Of a stretch of DNA of 64,000 nucleotides, positions 1 through 12,179 are shown piece by piece. Position 1 is the first letter of the stretch. Each line of letters begins with the position of its first letter. This DNA is from Gnetum montanum. Lineage: Eukaryota > Streptophyta > Gnetopsida > Gnetales > Gnetaceae. The DNA lies in NCBI GenBank assembly GCA_015680685.1, contig MNCI01037953.1:993264-1057263 (forward strand). The letters are read 5' to 3'. Under the pieces are notes generated by a model. That model was not told where the DNA came from. It saw nothing but the letters and a program-made list of their open reading frames with translations, and ran no database searches. The position numbers and the translations under genes are program-made.

Positions 1-411
1 TTTCCAAGATTCCACAACATTTACAACTTGAGCTCCAATTGGGAGTGTTGTGGTGCTACACCAACATTCAATCCCATAGGATTCCAACAAGCTCAAGTAA
101 GATGCCTTCCTACAAGAATCATATCAACCCTATAGGACAAGAAGAGAGAACAACAATTATAAGGAATGATTTCAACTAAGTTTGCTGATCCTTGTACTTT
201 GAGACACAACTCATGTTGACCAGTTACAATAGAAAAAATATAGTACAATGAGAAATAATAATAAGAAAATGATGATTACAATGATTGCTTAATAGTTACA
301 CTTGAAAGTACACAATTTCTTGCTCATTTCCCAATGTAATGAAGTCTTCTTATAGTTAATATATTTTTGAAACCACCTTAGAATTCATGCAACAACTATC
401 TAACATTCACT

Positions 412-680
412 AAAGATGTCTTCTTTGAGGCTAAGACATCTTTCTGTATTAAACCTTTATTCAAGAGAGACATCTTTTCTTCAGAAAATCCATATTTGCA
501 AAGACATCTTTAGGAAGACATCTTTCTCACTAGAGAGATGTCTACTAGTTTTCAAAGACATCTTTGTCTAAGCAATCTTCCATTCAGTTAAGACATCTAT
601 TGTTTTCTAAAGATGTCTTTTTGACTTTCCTTCACTTTAGCCAAGATGTTTGCTATTCTTTGAAAATATCTTTCTTCAGT
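412..680. repeat. Degenerate minisatellite of AAGACATCTT / AAGATGTCTT dyads
   Basis: About nine occurrences of AAGACATCTT or its reverse complement AAGATGTCTT lie in 270 bp, at irregular spacings of roughly 20-40 bp. The motif is nearly self-complementary, so both orientations appear. No coding frame crosses it. It may be part of the spacer repeats of the Tat-type element that follows. Confidence 0.5.
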
Positions 681-873
681 TTCCTTTGCACTTGAAATAT
701 TCATTCCTTGTTCTTGTTGTTTAAACTTCTACATACTTCACAAGTTCTTGATGATGTCAACTTTGCTTGTGAGTCCTTGAGTCCTTTGCTCTTGTTGAGT
801 CCTTTACTCTTGTCTCTAATTTGAAGTCCTTGTCCATAATCTTGTTCTTTCCAAAGCTCTATGAAGTTCTCAT

Positions 874-971
874 CCATAATCTTTTCCTACAAACACAACA
901 CCACACAAATATCCTTACTTGTCCATAATATTTTCTTATAAATACAACACCACACAAAAATCCTTTGTTCT
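874..971 (+). repeat. Two-copy direct repeat, 49-bp period
   Basis: A segment starting CCATAATCTTTTCCTAC recurs as CCATAATATTTTCTTAT 49 bp downstream. Both copies contain ACAACACCACACAAA. It looks like a simple local duplication with a few point changes. Confidence 0.6.
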
Positions 972-2149
972 TCATTTTCCTTAACGTTTTGACATTCCAA
1001 AAGTTCAACAATCCCAATATAGTCATTAATGAAAACATCATTTACAACCTCTAGGAGGTAGAAAATAGAGTCAAAACCTTCTACCCATCCCTTAGGCTAA
1101 TTGTTTGGGCCACTGGGAGTTTGAAAGTGACCTTAAGAAGCTTGAGAAACCACCCATCAATGTCAACTATGCTGCAAAATGCATGACTACACTAGACCAG
1201 TGTAGTCACCAGTAGGACACAATGTAGTCACAAGAAAAAGTGTCAATTTTGCCTTGGAACAGCTCCAAAATGACCCCCTCATGTGCCCAAGCTCCCTTGG
1301 CAACCTTGTAGATTCATATCATGGCTTGCTAAGGCATAAATTTGGCAAAATATAACCATGTTTTATTTGTATTGACCAAGTTTTATTACATGTATTCTAT
1401 TTTGATGGATTTGATCTTATTTCATGACATTTTCAACTTGTGATGCATTGTTGACCTTCATCACTATTAGTTTACCTTATCTAGCCTATACATCATGTTA
1501 ATTTCATCAAATTTACCTTTGTTTTCCTTATTATGCCCTATTTTGACCCTTGTTTAGCCTTTTATTTGTGTTAAGTGATGGGGTGTGATCATCTTTGACC
1601 ATCATTTAACACCATGTAACTATGGCTTGCCAAGGCATTAAACTAGGAACTTGGTCCACCAAGGCCTTAAACTAGCAAAACGTAACCTTAATTAATCATG
1701 TTTAGCCTTATTTCTTTATGGTATCTTAAATTTTTTTATATTTATTTATCTTTATTTGGACTTTGCTCCATGTTATTGATCTTCACCAACATCCCATGCC
1801 CTTGGTTAACCTTGTTTGCATTTTTTTTGAAATTGGAATAACATGTGTTTGCATATTTGTTAAGGTATTTTACATCATTTTAGCATCATTTACTTATTTT
1901 TACCTAGGTTCCACTTAATGTGCTTATGGTGGACATGTAGGATTGGAATATGGACACTTGGAAGTAAACTTCCTTTCCTTTGAGCCTAAGTATTGATGTA
2001 TTGGTCTTAATTACCTAGATCCTGAGCATGAGAGTCTTGTTGACCACATAGCCTCAATCAAAAAACCATTAGAGTGGCTTGTGAACCTAGTTAAAACCCT
2101 TGATTTGAGGATAGTGACATAAATGAAGACTCTCTAGTTGAGGTTCGTA

Positions 2150-3040
2150 TCATGACACATAGTGGTGAGGAGAAAACCCTAAAACTAGGTGCCTCACTAG
2201 AAGCTCAACAAGCTCAAGACATCACCAAAATTCTATAAGATAAAATTAAGGCATTTTCCTAGTCATATGAAGATATTCTAGGTATAGACCCACATTTAGT
2301 CCAACACAACATCATACTTGATCCTAGTATTATACTAATTAAGTAAAAAGTTTGCAATATTAGACCTAATTTTGCCTTGGTAGTTCATGATGAAATCATA
2401 GAATTATATTAAGCTAGTTTCATTAGAGGTGTTGATTACATAGAATGGGTGTCCAACATAGTGATAGTTCCTAAGAAAAATTGAAATATATGAATTTGCA
2501 TTGATTTCTGAGACCTAAATAAGGTAACCATAAAGGATGATATTCCTTTGCCTAATATTGAATAACTTATCCATACTACCACTAGACATGCCTTATTATC
2601 CTTTATGTATGGGTTCTTGGGATATAACCATATTAGGATTAACCCAAAGCATCAACTTAGTATGACCTTGATAACTCCTTAGGGTAACTTTTGTTATACC
2701 ATGATGTCCTTTGGCCTAAAGAATACATGAGTAACCTACCAAAAAGCTATGATGTATATCTTTAGTGATTACATGTTAGGTTTTCTCAATGATTATGTAG
2801 ATGATATAGTTGTTAAGTCCAAAGTGGCTAGTGACCATGCGCATGACCTTGACCTTGTGCTTAAACAATGCCTCAAATGTGAACTTAGGTTAAATCCCAA
2901 AAAGTGTGTCTTTAATATCAAAATCCATAAGATGCTTGTCTTTGTAGTGTCTGAAGCAGAGATATGCATCAATCCTAATAAGGTTAATGCAATATCCAAC
3001 TTAATAGCACTAACTAACCTTTAGGAACCTTGGGGACTAT
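2150..3040 (+). pseudogene. Reverse transcriptase relic of E0 (Tat-type pol start)
   Basis: Hand translation gives, in order, a conserved pol leader (KLGASLEAQQ and SYEDILGIDPHLVQHNI at 2180-2310), the fingers and palm (DFRDLN-like, DDIPLPNIE), and the catalytic motif NDYVDDIVVKSK at about 2788-2823. The YVDD box with both aspartates is intact. Downstream are LKQCLKCELRLNPKKCVF and a degraded GF.VS segment. The 2749-3024 stretch is still open; upstream parts carry at least six stops, mostly TAG, TAA or TGA where CAG, CAA, TGG or CGA would be expected. In life this enzyme copied element RNA into DNA inside the virus-like particle. Assignment to Ty3/gypsy RT is firm; the lineage comes from the domain order. 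Confidence 0.85.
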
Positions 3041-4215
3041 AAAGTAAATTGCAATTAATCCATAGGTTTATCGTTAGGCTCATAATAAGTTATAGCCCAT
3101 GCAACACTTGCTTAAGAAAGGGGTTTACTAAAAGTGAATGACATAATGCCAAGAGGCCTTTGAAAACCTTAAGCAAGAGTTGGCACAACTACCAACAATT
3201 TATCCTTTATAAAAGGATATACCTTTTTACATCTACCTTACCATATTCGATGCATCCATTGCCTCTCTACTTTGTCAGAAATGAGAGGATGGAGTGAAGT
3301 TGCTATATACTACCTTAGCCATGCATCAGTAGCCCATGAGACTTGATACACTAAATTAGAGAAGTATTTTCTAGTGCTAGTCTTCTCATTAAAGAAGTGG
3401 AGACACTACCTCTTTAGAAGCCAGGTTAACGTCATCTGCAAAGATAATGTGCTTAGAGCCATAACAAACAACATATATGAGAGTAGCCAAATAGCCTATT
3501 GGAAAGCCATAATAGTAGACTTTAACCTTTATTACGTTTTGCAAGCCTCAAAAAAAGGTCAATCTATAGTTTTACAACTCACCATTTCACCAATTGATGA
3601 CCATGTAACCATAGACCCTGAGTTGCCCAATGAACATGTTAATATCATTAGCTAAGTGTCTGAGGGATATGAGGTGATCATGCACTTTGATGGAGCTTTA
3701 ACTACCCATGGGGCTAGTGTTGTTGCCATCATTACATTCTCATATAGTGAAATCCAATATTTGCTTATCATTTCGAATTTTCATGCATCAACACTAGAGT
3801 AGAGTATGAGGGTTTGATTAGAGGAATGATGGTAGCTCGTGACCTAGGAATAAAATCCTTAATGATCAAATCCAATTCACAACTTGTGGTCAACCAATTA
3901 ATAAATGTTTATGCATGTAAAACCAAACATTTACAAACCTACTATGACCTAGGTAAGAAACTGATGCAATGGTTCACAAACATTGATATTCAACACATAT
4001 CCCAAAACAAGAACACTATAGTCGATGCCATTGCAACACTAGTCCTTGATGTGATGTCATATGTGTTTAGTAAGTTTTCCACCTTGACTATGAATTGTGT
4101 CATTCCCATCATGCAAAACACTAAATATATGTTTATGGTTGTAATTCATACTACTCTCCTAAAGGAGTGGTGTGACGACATCAAATTTTACCTTATGCAT
4201 GACGAATCTTCATAG
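3041..4215 (+). pseudogene. Dual RNase H relic of E0 (RT-linked RNase H plus archaeal-type RNase H)
   Basis: The first RNase H domain, which in Ty3/gypsy elements trims the RNA-DNA hybrid, is recognisable at 3230-3620 (FDASIASLL, KKWRHYLF, a VNVICKDN region) with frameshifts. A second, archaeal-like RNase H follows: the start MHFDGALTTHGA (about 3680-3715) keeps the first aspartate, and an open stretch at 3814-4215 contains ARDLGIKSLMIKSNSQLVVNQ and the HISQNKNTIVDAIA end. This matches the usual NEAEYEAL / SDSQLVVNQ / NKEADALA layout of the domain in Tat elements. In the degraded copy the second catalytic aspartate (SDS) reads SNS. Confidence 0.75.
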
Positions 4216-4439
4216 GCCTAACAACTACTCAAAAGGATGTTGTATGTAAAGGATCAAAATAGTATGTTATTATAGGGGATAACATATTATGTTAATGGTC
4301 CTATGATGGCATATTGTTAGTATGCATGGGTAAAACCAAATCCTGAACTCTCTTAAAGCAAGTTCATAAGGGTGTATGTGAGGAACATATACTACTAAAA
4401 TTAGATGGTTAGGCTACTAATAGCTCTATATGGAAAGTG

Positions 4440-5335
4440 ATTACTTGCAGAAGGTTAAAACTTGTGACATGTGCCAACATCATAGTAATTTTATACATGT
4501 ATTGCTAACTGAGTTACACACTACTCAGATCACCTGGCCATCTCAATAATGGGGGTTGGATATCATTGGACCTATAATGCCTAAGTCTTCCATAGGGCAT
4601 AGCTTCATCATTACTAGAACCAAATCCTTTACTTAGTGGGTTGAGGCTATTTCCTTAAGGAAGACCATATTTGAACAAGTATGTAGATTCATTTTGGACA
4701 TCATAGTAGCCTGCTTTGGCATACCTATGACCATAGTCATAAACAATGAACCACGATTTAATAGCAAAGAAACAAAAAACTTTTGTTATGGCCTAGGACT
4801 TAAGCATTCTTCTCATTGCCATATTACCCACAAGCCAATAAGGCCATCATAAACTTGCTCAAAAAAGATGCTAAACAATAATAAATGCAAGTGGCATGAG
4901 CATCTTATCCATGCACTTTGGGCTTACCAAATAACATATCAAACTACAACCGATGTAACTTTGTATAGACGAGTTTATAGTTCTAAAGCTGTTTTACCTC
5001 TTGAATTGTAGGTACCATCACTTTGAGTAGCCTTATCTAACTTCATTACTGATGAATAGAATAAGGATCTATGTACCATGGACCTAGACTTGGTGAAATA
5101 ACAACAAGTGCAAATGCTTGTTTACATCAAGTAATACCAGGAGAGGTAGAAACGATAACATCATCATAACCTAAATAAATACAAGATCAAGGAAGGAGAC
5201 CTAGTTCTCAAGACCATTCATGCGCATGTGGATAAATTCTTAGCTAACTAGAAAGGGCCTTTCTAAATCAACAAGGCCTATACTAATGAAACAATGAACA
5301 ACATAGTCATCCCAATTTTTTAGTAGTTGCAACAT
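4440..5335 (+). pseudogene. Integrase relic of E0
   Basis: Zinc-finger remnants (CDMCQHH near 4463) are followed by WGLDIIGPIMP, a TKSFT*WVEAISL segment, CFGIPMTIVINNEPRF (second catalytic Asp position now Asn), and the C-terminal pattern KWHEHLIHALWAYQITYQT with SKAVLPLEL, all typical of Tat-lineage integrases. The catalytic Asp-Asp-35-Glu triad is not intact and several stops and frame changes interrupt it. The C-terminal segment GDLVLKTIHAH and the following residues end close to the 3' LTR. Integrase once inserted the element's cDNA in the nucleus; this copy cannot encode it. Confidence 0.78.
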
Positions 5336-5368
5336 TAATAGAATAATAGAATATGTAACATCTTCCAA

Positions 5369-6265
5369 TGTTGGAGTTGACTTTATGTTATAGAAAATCT
5401 AGCATAATTAAGGTTTAGCATAGTGAGGAACATAGTCACAAAATTTCAGTTACTATTTATAGTAAACATATGGATTTTGGTGGCTATATTATTTCAGAAT
5501 TACTATAAATGGCAACTACGTTGAGAATGGATGACCATTGACACCTATAAATTGACATAAATCTATCAATAATCATGATAGTGGTCTGTGGGCCCCAAAA
5601 TATCCAATTTCACTCTATATAAAGCACATGTAAATACCTTATTTAGGTTCCACCACTTTGGCAAAAACAACACTTTGCAAGCACTTTTCAACACTTAAGA
5701 GTACTTTGCAAAAAAACACCTTTTCACAATCTTAAAATCTTTTGAATAAAAATAGTGTCTATACTAGGCATAGATACTTCTAGGCAACACCATTTCACAA
5801 AAAATATAATATCATTTCATAGCCATATTTGTAGATCTTGGTAAAAACTAGCAAGAGTTGCCAAAAATGAGAGTTGTGAAACTTCTGGATCATGGAGCTT
5901 CAAGTGTAGATTGCAAGTTCCAAAAAACTTCAAGCAACCTCCTTAACAACTTTGTTCACACCAACACATACTTTGTACTTCTTAAACTTTGTACTTTATT
6001 TTTCATTTTTAATAAAGTCATTATTTATTATGTGTAGATCTGAGTTTGCATTTTCATTTTTGTGTTAATTTTCATTCTGGATTTGCAATTTCATTTCCAT
6101 TTCTATTTTCATTCTCGTTTTCACTTTTGTTTCTATTAATACTTATGTAAGTCCTTAGTAATTAGCCAAACCATCTAGGGCACCTTGAATTCCATTTTTG
6201 GAGGCCCTTGAAATTCAAAGTTAAAACTATTTTGATGCTTGGGATTTGTGGTTTTCATTCCAACA
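5369..6265 (+). repeat. 3' LTR of E0 (about 897 bp)
   Basis: The segment starts TGTTGGAG and ends TTCCAACA, an 8-bp terminal inverted repeat with one mismatch and canonical TG...CA ends, about 30 bp after the integrase frame ends. It contains a TATATAAA box and T-rich downstream sequence. No partner LTR is in the window, so the ends rest on the terminal symmetry and on position only. Confidence 0.6.
5616..5623 (+). promoter_or_regulatory. TATA box in the E0 LTR
   Basis: TATATAAA sits about 250 bp into the LTR, where the U3 promoter of an LTR retrotransposon is expected. Initiation was not shown; the call rests on motif and position. Confidence 0.5.
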
Positions 6266-6555
6266 ATTGAACTTTTCAAGTCCAATAACTTAACCTTGTA
6301 GATAGATAATCTTAGCTTCCTAAAACTCTATTTTTTCATTAGTACTCTATCAAATTTAGTGTTCTTAAGGGTAGTAGAAAGGTCTTTAAGAATTAGACAA
6401 TGTAGTAAATTAATTAATAAGTTGATGAATCAGTTGATAAACAAAAATGGTCAAGAGAATGTATATCAGTTTGTTTTGCAATCAAATCATATGGCAGAAC
6501 AACATGAAGAGTCATAATCTCATTTCAACAATGAGAATCCCTAGCAAGAGAATCC

Positions 6556-7635
6556 AAGAATGAGAATGAAAGTTGCAACATACAACATGCTTGCAAGATC
6601 CCTAGCGAGTGAGAAACAACATCTACTATGTCCACCATGGACCTTGGACTAGCATGAGTATCAATACCAACGTATTTTAGCAAGGTTACAAGAGTTGGAT
6701 GCTAATGTTTTATGCCAATTCCAAACAAACTTGGAAAATATGGAATGTAGAGGTATTTATAAGCAAAAAGGTTCTTGGGGAAGTTCTCCTTTCGAGCCAT
6801 ATAGATTAGCCTATTGTAGAAATCACAACATGGATGGCTACATAATCATTTATAAAGAATATAAGTTTGAATTAGTACAAAGATTTAAGTGGAGTTTAGA
6901 AAATATGATTTTTGAAATTCCAAAACTCCAAAAGATGGAAAAGAAGGAACAATCAAGATTTTAGAAAAATCACATAGCCTTGGCATTGATACTAAAATTC
7001 TGGTTATTAGGAAGATGTGTATGTATAGTTAAGATACATTTAATTTCCAAATCAACATGTTTAGATATTAGACTATGCTAAGGAGCATACTTGATTAAGT
7101 AAATAGAAGAAAGTTTGAAAAATAGTTATTCCTAAGCTATACTGATCCAGTGCCAATTGTCCTTTGTGGAGACTTTAATGAGAAAGTTGGAAGTAGTGTT
7201 TATTAATCATTAAAAAATGGATGTGTAAAAGAATCCTTGGAAAATGAACCTAATTTGAAGAAGATGTTTTCATCAATTTAGCATGAAGTTCCATTAACTA
7301 GTGCACATTCTGCTTACTTTGAATCTTTAATAGATAAATCAGATCCCAGAATTCAGGAATAGATGATATTGATGGATAGTGCTCATTAAGAACCATAGTT
7401 TACTCATTACTCTTCTATGATTAATGAGGATGAATCAACAAAATTCTTCATTAAGACACTTGATTATATTGGTATGATGTTTGATTCTTCCAAGTTACCA
7501 AGTTACTAGAGTTCATTTATAAAGAAGAAGTAGAGAAGAATCAAGATCAAGCCCTTACATCCTAAACAAGACCATATGATAATATACCATTTATGGTAGA
7601 ATTAAAATTAGTTCCATTAGTTTATAAGGTTGATC
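6556..7635 (+). pseudogene. CCR4-like deadenylase (endonuclease/exonuclease/phosphatase fold), intronless pseudogene
   Basis: Joining three frames by eye gives the order of a CCR4-type exonuclease domain: VATYNMLARSLAS and LLCPPWTLD at 6568-6650, an ILARLQELDANVLC segment, GIYKQKG and HNMDG at 6738-6840, then STDPVPIVLCGDF-like sequence with CGDFN at about 7163-7179, SAHSAYFESLIDKSDP near 7307-7345, and TLDYIG near 7460. CCR4 proteins shorten mRNA poly(A) tails in the cytoplasm. The Glu of the usual LQEV motif is lost (LCQFQ), and stops and frameshifts break the reading frame. The roughly 1-kb span covers what plant CCR4 genes normally encode in several exons, so a reverse-transcribed copy is likely (inference). 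Stretches between the motifs are poorly aligned. Confidence 0.7.
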
Positions 7636-8080
7636 AAGATTAGGAAGTATCTCACCCTTACTTTTATTTATAATCTTATTTTTTTCTTTGTTGTTTAATT
7701 CATATTTTAATTAGATAAGTAAAATATCTAAGATAATGGAATTTGGGAATAAAGGATTTGTCCTACCTTCTCTTGGATAACCAAATATGAGTTGCACTTT
7801 ATGTGATCTTGCTTAGGGCTGGTGATTGGTGATTGGTAGACCTTTAAATCACCTCTTATCATTATCTTAGAAAATGAGGTAACTATTGATAAAATAATAT
7901 TTAATACTTATATATATTCTTCTCACATATATTTGTTTATAGAATAAACAAGAAAAAACTTCAAGTTCAAAGAAGAAATCAAATTATTAAAGCATAGGAG
8001 CATAATAGAAGTATTGGAGTTGGTAAAAGATAGTGAATGTGGACTTGTTCTAGGAAAAATGAAACCTAAGGAAGGTAGAT
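7636..8080. other. Interval without recognised content
   Basis: AT-rich sequence between the CCR4-like pseudogene and a solo LTR. I see no open frame, repeat or motif beyond a short GGTGATTGGTGATTGGT duplication near 7820. Confidence 0.5.
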
Positions 8081-8654
8081 TATAGTGAACCTGTTCCCAA
8101 ATGGTGCTACTACATAATGAATATGGTACCTCTTCATAACAAGTATTATCATAATCGTAACAAAATCCAAAAGGGCATGTTGTAATTTAGACTCAAAAGG
8201 GTGCACTGGAATAACAAGCATGTCTCTTGAGGTGACCTTTGGAGGTTTGACCTAAGGCATTTATACTCAAGCTTAGAGGTCATGCCAACATGGAGGAGTG
8301 GAGTTGATAAAGATGAGTCACAAGAGCTACGTAAAGTATGATAGAAAGAGGATTAGCCATCCCTTCTAGTCAATGATATTCCTAACTATGGTGGTAGTGC
8401 TAGATTACTTCTATGGAATAGATGTCAAAGAAAGAAAATCCCAAAGAACACTCTCATAGCATGATCTAGATACATCATTCTATATCAATAAAGCATTCTT
8501 TCCTTTTTCCTTCTACAATTTCTCTATTATTTTCATTATGCATAATGTTGAATGTTACATATATTTCAAATTTTCTATATTATCTTCTTACACATAATGT
8601 CTAATATAATGTATATTTGACATTTGTAATGACATTTGAGAATAAGATGTCATA
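8081..8654 (+). repeat. Solo LTR-like repeat, copy 1 (same family as 35408-36009)
   Basis: The segment aligns over its whole length with 35408-36009: shared landmarks in order are CCAAATG, TCTCTT.AGGT.ACCTTT, GGCCTAAGGCATTTATAC-like sequence, AGCATGATCTA, TATATCAATAAAGCATT, CATAATGT.GAAT, ATATTTGACATTTG and GATGTCATA. The AATAAA near the middle fits an LTR polyadenylation signal. No internal region or coding sequence adjoins it, so a solo LTR is the simplest reading. The left end is less certain than the right and no clear target duplication was seen. Confidence 0.6.
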
Positions 8655-8723
8655 CAAAGAGTACTAAAGTGTCATCTATCTTCAATAAAAAGAGAGCTTC
8701 TTATGCAAAACCATCATAGTAAA

Positions 8724-9598
8724 TGATGAAACAAGTTATGTCAATGTCTACAACATCATATTTATGACATCATATCAATGATATCATAGCTATGATATTA
8801 TAGCTCTACATACATCATCGTAGATATGATGTAGTGGACTATGATCATTCCTATAAATACCAATCCATCATCATTTCAAAATAACAAGCTTTTTCAAATA
8901 CTTAGCAAAATTCTTGTAGTTTGTTTATGTAAAGTTGGAGTTAGAGTGAATGCTTGCAATGTGGTGAATTATAGTTATATGAAATCTTTATTTGAGTAGA
9001 ATATTTCTAGACATAATTCATGAATGGAAATAAAGATTGAGATTTTTCTTTATCATTGTAACATATCACTTAGTATAAATTTATTTTTAATAATATTTAA
9101 TTTTATTAATTCATTTAGATTTACTATTCAAATTTCTATAAGTAAGGAGGAATAAGTATGACTAGTTTCAAGTGTAAAGTGTAATTGTTTACTAATTTAG
9201 TAGTGACTTTGCTGAATTCACTTAGTAAAGTTACTTGGTAATCCTAGTAACAATTACATGAACCTAGGACATGTATGGAAAATTAGGAATGAATACTTAT
9301 TGCCATAGGATATAATTGATTTACATTTTCATTGCACTTAAAAATAGAATTACATCCATTTTTACAATGCTCACACTTAACATACTTAAAGCATATCAAC
9401 ATCATTTTATCATATATCTTGCTAAGATTTAAAAAATATGATTTACACCTCACTAACTCTAAGTGGGAATACAATGATCACAAACTTAATATCAACTCAC
9501 TAGTATACTTATATTACCCATTCATTGATTACAATCTAGTCACGTGTGAACACTTGTGACTTATATCGTTAAGTGTTGGAATACCCAACTACTCATCA
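8724..9598 (+). repeat. 5' LTR of E5 (about 875 bp)
   Basis: It starts TGATGAAACAAG and ends CTACTCATCA, giving the same TGATGA...TCATCA terminal inverted repeat seen in E2. A TATAAATA box is at 8852-8859. The 3' end, with the pattern GTGAACACTTG...ATCA immediately before the primer site, aligns with the E2 LTR end. A perfect 18-bp palindrome, ATATCATAGCTATGATAT, lies at 8781-8798. The start is set by the terminal repeat, not by a partner LTR. Confidence 0.7.
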
Positions 9599-9599
9599 T

Positions 9600-9617
9600 T
9601 GGTGTTATTGATAGGGA
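9600..9617 (+). other. Primer binding site of E5, tRNA-Asp type, decayed
   Basis: TGGTGTTATTGATAGGGA lies one base after the LTR end. It differs from the complement of the plant tRNA-Asp 3' end, TGGCGCCGTTGCCGGGGA, at seven positions: six C-to-T or G-to-A changes and one C-to-A. Athila-type elements commonly use this primer. Confidence 0.75.
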
Positions 9618-9742
9618 TTTGTCAATGTTTTCTAGTTAGTTAATTTTACAAATTTCACTATATCAAGTAGCACAAAGTACATATTTCATACTTAGAGAAA
9701 TTTCTTAAAACATATACATAGTTAAGCATTAAATAAACTAAA

Positions 9743-11850
9743 ATGACTTCTACAACTAAAGTAAAATCTCCATCTATTACTAATCTTAATGAAAGTCATG
9801 ACAAAGATTATAATGAAGAAGATTGGAGTGCATTGATGCAAAATATAATTTCATATGCTCATACTAACCCTTATTATCTTAAATTTACACTCATTCTCCA
9901 TTAGGATGAATGGATTAGATGGAGAGACTTACAAGATAATATTGTCTTGCCACTTAATGTTCAACACCATTAATGCTTCAAGAAACTCTCATGAGATCAT
10001 ATCTTGACCATGTGAAAGAAGGATATCAAGTCACCAAAAACATGACCATGCCATATTAATGAATGGAGGCTTAAGCAAGAAGGAATGTCATTATGGAGGC
10101 AAGATACAAAAAAGATAAAGGAAAGAAGGCATCGTTAACAATTATCCAGCAAGAAAAAGAAGATGCTTCATTCTAAGCTAAAATATTCTATCAAACTTAT
10201 AGATCTTATTTCTAGACACTAGTCATTTGCATTAAAGATCTCATCAAAATAAAGCTACATTAAGCTCTTCTAAAAACCCTTGAAAGAATAAGAAGGACTC
10301 TAAACTTAGGAGGAATTTAAGGCCTAAGACCTTTGATGGATCTAGATGAGATGAATCAAGGAGTCATAGAAGGAGAGCCAGCTAGTAGCATTCTCCAACT
10401 TCTCCATCTTCTTCCTTACATACATCAACAAATTTTGACAAAAAGGAATGGAAAATAAGGGATCATGATGAGGAAAGAAGAAGAGATCATGAGAGACATC
10501 CACATAGAAGAAGACATCTAGATGATGAAGAATAAGATAATGAAGAAAGATGAGAAATGATTAGATATGAAAGAAAAGATCATCATCAACAATAGAGAGG
10601 TCACCACTACACTAGAGCTTATGAACCTAAAGACTATAAATAACTCTTATTATCCACTCATAATATGATCAAAATTAGGGAAGCTATGTACATTTTTACT
10701 AGAGATTTAAGGAAAAGTTGCATTAAGTGACTTGACATGAAAAATATCCCAAATTTTGAAAGTTGATATAATGAAAATTCACAACACCATCTCCAAACCT
10801 TCCACAATGCATGTGTCCTACAAAATATAGAGAATGATTAATAGAAACTAAAGTTGTTTCCCAAGACACTCATAAAGAAAGTAGAGAGTTAGTATAGGTT
10901 CTTAGAATTAGAATCAATTTGAATATGGAATACCATGCTAGAACTTTTTAATGATACGTATCACACTTAAGAGTATTAAACTTAAGAAAAATGATCCAAG
11001 TATGAAAATAAGGGACATGTAAATACCTTGATGTAGGAATGGATAGGTATTAATCCTTATTATATAGATGCCTAAGACACAAATTTTCTCAATGGGAATA
11101 ATTAAGAAATATTATTAATGGGTTAAGAAACAAAACAAGAGAGACCCTTGGAGCATATGCCCAAGGAAGATTATCTAAGATGATAGCTCATCGAATCCAA
11201 TGGTTGATAGACCAAGTGATAAAAGAATATGGAGAAATATGGAAAAGGAACCAATTGAAGAATATAATAAGGGCCCATCTATCTAGAAGAAGAGATGTAA
11301 GGATATGTGAAACACTAGAAGAGGAAACATTAGAAGATGTAATTCAGCGAAAGACTCTACCTATTCAAAAATCAATAAGTAATATTGCAATAAAGGTAGA
11401 GAAAATGTGGGATTTCATGGATAAAAAATTCACTATAGCACTCAAGATAGTAGAAGAAAGAACTAAGCAAGCCTTTAATAGAAATAAAGATAGAAAGAAG
11501 GAAAAGGAAAATTGATATGATAGTTATAAGAGTAAAGGAAAAGTTTTAATGGTAGAGGATATAATGGACTCAAGATCAAAAGATGACACAAGTTTTAAAT
11601 TGTACCAATATGAATATCCTAAGGGATGTTGTGTTGTCATCGCCCACTTACAAGAGTCTGAGACATATATACTCAATTTGCAATTTGGTAAGAAGAAAAT
11701 GGCTAAATGATTACCTTATCCACAAGGGAATGTTAGATGGACCTATCAAAAATCATACTATCCAAGTAGGACTTATCCTTAATCACAAGAATAGTACCAG
11801 TAGTAGTGGCAACAACCACAATCATGGGGAATGCCACCACTAAGGAAACA
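9743..11850 (+). pseudogene. Gag relic of E5
   Basis: The frame opens with ATG at 9743 (MTSTTKVKSPSITNLNESHD), with a downstream FTLILHQDEWIRWRDLQDN-like stretch, a long Arg/Glu/His-rich middle (about 10370-10620) and a segment at 10740-11160 that corresponds to the capsid core (MKNIPNFES, SQHHLQTFHNACVLQNIEND). An open stretch at 11180-11515 is rich in charged residues and probably helical. The same layout is found in E2 at 31904-33440 and in E6. Gag formed the particle; this copy has dozens of stops. The zinc-knuckle region was not identified with confidence. Confidence 0.7.
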
Positions 11851-12179
11851 ATATTTATATAGGAAACTAGATGCTAATGGATACTATGTAAAATATTCGA
11901 TCTCTCCTAGAAACATTTCTATCCATACTTCCTCTCCCTAATATTCACATGAGTACCATAGACCCACAATGTCATGCATAGATTCTCATCCTGACACATC
12001 TCAACCAACACCAAGTTCCTCATATCAAGGTTCTAATCCATTACCTTTGGTTCTACCACCAATCATGTAAGGAGAATTTCCAACATAGCCATAGCAAAAG
12101 AGTGCTACTAGGGTAGTTACTACCCAAGAAAACATGACATAAAGTGAAAAAAGATCCAATAAATATCCCTTCTTTAGTG

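Larger units (their letters stand above)
1..1079. other. Left-edge AT-rich interval without a recognisable gene
   Basis: No open frame longer than about 60 codons and no protein motif was recognised on either strand. The interval contains two local repeat blocks listed separately and short reiterations of GAGTCCTTTGCTCTTG near 770-820. It directly precedes a block shared with the 3' part of element E1, so it is probably internal noncoding DNA of E0, but this is inference because the left end of E0 lies outside the window. Confidence 0.4.
1080..6265 (+). mobile_element. E0: degenerate Tat-type Ty3/gypsy LTR retrotransposon, 3' part
   Basis: Reading left to right, the plus strand holds a spacer with palindromic and GGCCTTAAACTAGC-type repeats (1180-1700), reverse transcriptase, RNase H, a second archaeal-type RNase H, integrase and a 3' LTR. 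The second RNase H domain between the first one and integrase is the hallmark of the Tat lineage of plant Ty3/gypsy elements. All frames carry stops and shifts, so the copy is dead. The 5' LTR, gag and protease are not in the window. The first kilobase, 1260-2280, is shared in inverted orientation with 22280-23540 of element E1. Confidence 0.8.

Noticed and set aside
2793-2999. Minus-strand open stretch across the RT motif
   Set aside because: It is the shadow of the plus-strand YVDD region of E0.
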